Below, piece by piece: positions 58,974-64,000 of a DNA stretch of 64,000 bases. The notes beneath the pieces are model-generated. The model saw only the letters and a list, made by a program, of their open reading frames with translations. It was not told where the DNA came from and made no database searches. Position numbers and translations under genes: made by a program. Positions within the stretch are counted from its first letter, which is position 1. The number at the start of each line of letters is the position of its first letter. Source of the stretch: Amphiduros pacificus (taxonomy: Eukaryota; Annelida; Polychaeta; Phyllodocida; Hesionidae); the NCBI GenBank assembly GCA_949316495.1, contig OX439001.1, positions 31,060,464 to 31,124,463 of the forward strand, read 5' to 3'.

Positions 58974-60461
58974 TCATATTCTCAAGTTCCTCAGTGCATC
59001 ACGTTTGAGACTATGGAATATTTCTCCATGACGGTTGGCAATAACAATGTAGTCATCCTGCAGATTCCCATCATGTGTGATATCGGCATATTCTGTCACA
59101 TCCTTGATGGCCCTCTCTGCTCCATCATTTACAACTTCTAGCTTCTTGACCATGTCATACATAGTGACATAATCCTGGTCAAGATGCTAGTCTGCCACTG
59201 GGCTCTGAAGCCATTGGCTGTTTATTCTAGTTAGATTAAACAACAACCATGAGCGTGGTCCAACAAAGCCAGCCAGATTACCACCATTCAGCAGATTTTG
59301 GTTTGGAAAAAATGGCTTTCCTGTATGAAAGTTGGCAGGCTGTGGATTCTATAGCAGTTGATCAGCTACCTGTTGCCGTTCCACCTCTGGCAGATCTTCA
59401 TCAAAGAGGCAGAAAATGACACATTCCTGTGTAAGATACCAGAGGTGGCATTTCACACTTTGGAGAGCAGCTACAGTGAGTGTGCATTGTTTTGTTCCAG
59501 CTCCATGAAATGTTTCATACCTCTTCAGCTTTGTCCACAACTCTAGGTCTAATCTTGGAGCAGACGAGCCTGTAGGTAGTGCTGTACAAAAACAGGCAGA
59601 TATATTCGGCCATAGCTAGGACACACTGCTCTTCCCTCGGAGTAAGGTGAAATCTGTCTCTTGCTCGTCCACGAAGCATGGCAATCTTCAGGAGGTACAG
59701 ACCTTGCTGCATGAATCTGATTGTACTTACAGCACCTGGTCTTCTCATCCTAAAGCCAGTCTGAAATGGAGCACTATGGCGACGAGGATGTACAACCTAC
59801 AAGAGAGAAAGCAATAATGTAGAACTCAAATGATCAACATTTAATAACTTCTCTCTTCTTCTCCTGATCTCTTCTTGATGCAGCACATTTTTCTCTGGCA
59901 GCCAGTTTGAGGTCTACACCACCCATGGTGTAGAGCTGTGGATGCTGCTTCTGGCCTCTGTAAAATATCAAGTCCTCCATCCAGTCATCACTACACTCTT
60001 CCCGCAATGCTTCCTCTATAGCTGCTTCATCTCCTAGGGAGATGTCAAACAGACTGTTTAGCTGGTCTTGATAAACTTCTTGAATTCTCTGTTCAGGATT
60101 TCTGGAAAAGGCGTGGTAACCTTTGATCACATTCACAATCTGAAGCCCTCTCCATCTCTGCAAGATATGCCGCTTCTGTGGAAGGTGATTATTTGAGAAA
60201 CTATCAAGGGGGGAGCCAATGGTATGTTTAAAATCCAAGGAGGAGACACAGGGACTTTTTGTAGTGCTTTTCTTTCCTTCAGTTTCTTGGCTCACAAGGT
60301 GCATAAGTAAGTTTTGTGCCCTGGCTTGTTTGCCCTGGTAAAGGCAAAGGATCAACCACCTTGGACTCCTTGGATGACCGTGTAGTAGGAGCTCTAATTT
60401 CTGGTAGGTCAACGTCAGGCACTGCTTTCCTTTTACGTCCACTATTCTTATTCCCAGGCAT
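58974..60461 (-). pseudogene. Transposon gene of unknown family, copy B
   Basis: Tandem duplicate of copy A, offset 2783 bp, with over about 98% identity by eye. It shares the frame change near 60280 and the stop after VADQLL, so those predate the duplication or reflect splicing I have not resolved. It adds one private stop, in VADW near 59190 (W in copy A). A few substitutions differ (I for L at one site, E for D at another), so the copies have begun to diverge. Confidence 0.55.
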
Positions 60462-61261
60462 AATTGTTAAACTGTTCCTACTCCACCACCAACAAAGCTA
60501 GAGTTTCTATATAAAGCACTGAAAGTTTATATCATTCTGGCTATGCACATGCACTACATCATCTACTCCATTTTGAATCATTGGAATTTATGAAACACCT
60601 GCAAGTGCAAGAATGATATAATAATTACCTTGTTTATACATGGGTTTGGTCATAAATGACATAATAGTCACTATACACATGCACCGTGCATTGCATATCA
60701 GCACAATTCCAAGCACTATCCAATTGAGCACTATGCTACAAATTACTGTTTCTTTTGTTAAATATTTCACAAAATAACTGAAAAATATACTACAAATACC
60801 TTTTTGTAAATGTCCTCTTGTTGAAAAATTGATCACATTACTTTCTTGTATGATGTGCAGATGACACTTCTGCCCACCATGTTTGACCCGGTGTTGCTAG
60901 CAACAGGATATGAACTTTGACCTACTTTTTGTACTTTTCTAATTTGCATAATAATACACATACCCACTTCTTTATCATCAATATTACTATATAAAGAACA
61001 AAAAAAGCTGGGAATCCATTCATATTAACCAAAGCTTGTAATACTGGACAATGATATATTGTATCATGTATCTATGTATTAAGCGAGTGATATTTTACAA
61101 AGCAAACCCCAATTTTCCTATATATAACCATAAAATGTGATACCTGTTTTACCATCTGGTCAATACTTATCATTGAAATGATATTCATGGAATAAATAAC
61201 AGAAAATCTGCAAATGAATTAATATTGAGGAACGATAATCCTGAAAAAACTCTGAAAAAAG

Positions 61262-61418
61262 CCATTTTTACCTATTTTTGCAAAAAACGTCATACGGGAC
61301 AAATTCAAATCGGTCCGATCAAGCCCAAAAAAAATCAGCATCATATCTAAGGCATATGTAACCCCAATCCAGATGGCCCATAAGATCTGATAACTTTTGC
61401 CAAAAATGGAACACCCTA
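61262..61418. repeat. Right TIR of the duplicated-core transposon
   Basis: Reverse complement of 55611-55765, ending GGAACACCCTA. Confidence 0.9.
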
Positions 61419-61457
61419 TGCCTTATCCTACGTCTGGTTTTTATTGGATTTGGTGGA

Positions 61458-61759
61458 TTTGTTTGTTTGGGGTCTTACATCACTTTCAGTATTATTTCAG
61501 TCATTTCATGATGAGACCTAGCAGATATAGTGCTGCCTTACTGAATTGTCATGTCGCAAGTCATAACAACCCACCCAGTCACAGATTTACAAGGACAATG
61601 GGTTAACCCTTTCGTCACAGGCCTCAGCTCATATGGCAAATTGTATCATGAGTTCGATCTCGGCAAGGCCCGGGATCGAACCCACGACCTTTGGATCACA
61701 ACAGAGGAACTGGTGCTAATAAGCTGGCGCTATAACCAACTGCGCCACGGCCCGTGGCC
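61458..61759 (-). mobile_element. tRNA-headed SINE, copy F
   Basis: Full-length minus-strand copy with tail at 61458 and tRNA-like head ending in GCGCCACGGCCCGTGGCC. A few short deletions relative to copies B and E. The possible duplication TGGATT at both ends is too short to be sure. Confidence 0.88.
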
Positions 61760-62784
61760 TTGGATTAGGCGGAGGTCTTAGCACCTCCAGAGTTGCTAGT
61801 CCTTCACTATTAACGCCTCCGGTGGTTTCTCTCATCCTCCTTGTGGAGGTGCCGTGAGGAACCCCTATTTCCAAGGTGTGTACACTGTTATTGGGGCGGT
61901 ACAACGATTTGTACACATGTTTGGGTGCCGTACGCATTGTCTTGGGAGGTTTTCATCATAGGGAGTCTGAAAATCTATGATAGTGTTGAAATTGTGTGAT
62001 TAATGTCAGTTCCCCCTTTACTCATACACGAAAGCTGAAATCACAACCTTGGATGAGATTATTTTTATTCCATGTATAAAGTTATCAATTTTATATTTAT
62101 GACCTTGAGGTGTGGATATTTCTAATCTGTACCATTCATTCCTTAAATTCAGTGTTTCAAAACTTAACCTAGCCTTACCTTAAGTAATATTTCTGCCCAA
62201 ATCTGAGATCACTTGTACAAAAATCCAAAAAGCCTGTGATCCAATAGAGAGAATGGTGGAAATCAATAGTGTCCAATACAATATTATAATCCTGTGCTCA
62301 GTGGTGTGTGACAATGCCTTGTAGTTCTTTGCAAATATTATGAGCAATTAAATAATAGGGGGCACAAAAATTGTAAGTTTCCTAGGGAATGATATTATTT
62401 AAAGGGTGTTCCACCACCCAACCACCGTTTTTTTTTATTTCTCTTGGAACACAATTTTCAACTCCATCAAACAAATATTCTTGAAAGCCATGAAGTAAAG
62501 TTTTCACTTTCTTTGCTATCTTATCATTGAATGGATAATATCCTTTAAATTTTAGGATGTACATAAGTATTTGTAATCTGGTTTTAGTTTATGTATATAG
62601 TAATGCTATATATAAACACATTGCTGAGATCAAACCTATTTTTATCATTTTGTTTGCAGACAGCTCATGGTTTTCATGACTTTTTTATGTCAATTGGAAT
62701 CAAATTAGATTTGTTATTTCCCTTGAAGCTATGGACTATTAAGAGATGCTTGACTTTGTCTGTTTAAATATTATATAACTTGTC
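61760..62784. other. Noncoding DNA
   Basis: The first 180 bp are GC-richer with short inverted words (GGAGGT...ACCTCC, GCGGAGG...CCTCCGG). The remainder is AT-rich. No gene or defined element. Confidence 0.4.
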
Positions 62785-63075
62785 ATATTGATCAAGGCAA
62801 CACTCCTCAAGAGTAAGTTTATGTACGTCATGATGTATGAGTGTAAGGGTTAATCAGTATCCTATTCAAAGATCATTATCCTAAAACACTGATCAGGGAA
62901 ATGGTGATTGTAAAAGTGCACATGGTCCCTCAAGACCTGCAAATACCCTCCATGCTTTCTGTGATGCTGCACCATGTCAATATGAACACCTTTAACGTCG
63001 TAAAAATGCATACAGTGTCCACAGACAATCTGACAATCATCCTGCAGTAAATATTTAAAATAAAGTTAAACCAAA
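62785..63075 (+). repeat. Dispersed repeat, copy 2
   Basis: Partner of 30545-30835 in the same orientation, about 70% alike by eye. Class unknown. Confidence 0.6.
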
Positions 63076-64000
63076 TATTTCAATATATATCAAATATAAA
63101 CAAATCTATTTTTGATCAGGGGAGCAGGGAGACATAATTGTGAGAACTTCTTTATATTAGCCAAATTGAGGATACTAAGTGCAAAACTTCTGATTACCAC
63201 TGATTAGAGTGTGTGAGATCTATCATATACTGCTGTTGATGAGGGTGCAAGGGGTCAAGCTGGGATAGCCAATATACTCTGTGGGGCAGACAGAAAACAG
63301 ACTACAGCCCTTTAACCTTAATTGCTGGACCTTTGGCTTTCACGTCTCTTTTTAAACAGAATCATAATCTTACTATTTAATGAACAAGAAGCCTCACATT
63401 TTCCTATTAAATAACTTCCCTCGTCACAGCTGATAATACAAATGAACCTAGTGGCAAAACCTGGAAAGCTTACATGACCCTCTGACCATGTTTTGATTGA
63501 GCAAGGCCCTGTCACATTACGTGTTTTTCCCTTAAGCCAACATACCTGACAAAAAGAGGAAAGTCTCAGGTAAGGGTACCAGCGGTAGAGATTAAAAATA
63601 TGAGCTGGCGTCCTGCCGGGAACACTTGCTTGCTGAGATTAGTACTCAGATTAGTGGGGTGTGTGGTCACTTTCACATGTCAAAAATAGTGGGCAAATCA
63701 CTGAACACACATCTGAGCAATATTACTACACATGTTTCTACAATCAAATTGTGGTTTTATTTGACAATTTAAATAATGATTGCAATATTTGAACTTGTTT
63801 CAAATATGGAAATTCTAATTCTTTATTGTTAATAGTGTTTAAACAATTGTGAAACTAGAGAACTATTTTAGAAGCATTGACACCATTTCCAAGAGGTGTT
63901 CTTTGCACATATGAGTACATGCATTGTTGTCTGATCTCACTGGGCAATAGAACTGCACATACAGGTGACCTGTGACCTGTTGATTTCCATCCTGTCAGTG
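63076..64000. other. Noncoding DNA to window end
   Basis: No coding region, RNA gene or recognisable repeat; short open frames here look like chance. Confidence 0.45.

Larger units (their letters stand above)
55611..61418 (-). mobile_element. DNA transposon with 150-bp TIRs and duplicated core
   Basis: Terminal inverted repeats of about 150 bp start TAGGGTGTTCCATTTTTGGC at 55611 and end at 61418, near-perfect by eye. The target duplication is TGCCTTAT, 8 bp (55603-55610, 61419-61426). An 8-bp duplication and TAGGG end would suit hAT, but the encoded protein shows no hAT or RNase H-like signature I can recognise, so the superfamily stays open. The interior holds two tandem copies (55748-58530, 58531-60985) of a 2.45-kb segment with one gene each on the minus strand. 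Copy A also carries a SINE. Confidence 0.85.

Overview
The window is eukaryotic nuclear DNA from an animal. It has spliced exons, tRNA-headed SINEs, APE-type LINEs, hAT, Harbinger and CACTA-like DNA transposons, long AT-rich noncoding stretches, and no operon or ribosome-binding-site logic. The SINE architecture and the pearl-like element with a tandem core suggest a marine mollusc, possibly a gastropod. That assignment is inference from remembered repeat styles, not a database match. Only one host gene is supported: a small signal-peptide exon at 16273-16339 joined in frame to a terminal exon at 28413-29752, giving a predicted 468-residue single-pass membrane protein with a very short ectodomain and a long basic tail. 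Its 12 kb intron is full of transposons.

Layout. 0.2-1.2 kb: Harbinger transposase relic. 1.9-8.8 kb: a SINE carrying a hAT-like MITE, a CR1/L2-type LINE fragment, and a LINE of the RNase H-bearing I/Nimb type that is itself interrupted by a SINE and a probable solo LTR. 9-10.4 kb: decayed Harbinger-type MADF gene. 10.9-12.3 kb: LINE scraps and old SINEs with a G-tract MITE. 12.8-13.6 kb: 37-bp minisatellite. 15.6-15.95 kb: CTG/CTA repeat. 16.3-29.8 kb: the host gene, whose intron holds a hairpin element, chimeric SINEs, a second MADF pseudogene and a nearly intact I/Nimb-type LINE, the last two lying between 8-kb-spaced inverted termini. 32-47.2 kb: a third LINE split by a 13-kb CACTG-ended DNA transposon that has a second copy of itself inserted in its own satellite. 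50.6-55.6 kb: a foldback element whose arms are opposed 178-bp satellite arrays. 55.6-61.4 kb: a DNA transposon with about 150-bp terminal inverted repeats, an 8-bp target duplication, and an internally duplicated gene of unknown family. 61.4-64 kb: one SINE and a dispersed repeat.

How the parts relate. The insertions can be put in order because target duplications and empty sites are visible. Removing the 13-kb transposon restores the LINE reading frame. Removing the inner copy restores the satellite monomer. One tandem copy of the 55.6-61.4 kb element has a SINE where the other has a clean empty site. A recurring theme is that the long satellite arrays near 34-35, 39-45 and 50.8-55.4 kb lie inside transposon boundaries, so mobile elements appear to be what places satellite DNA here.
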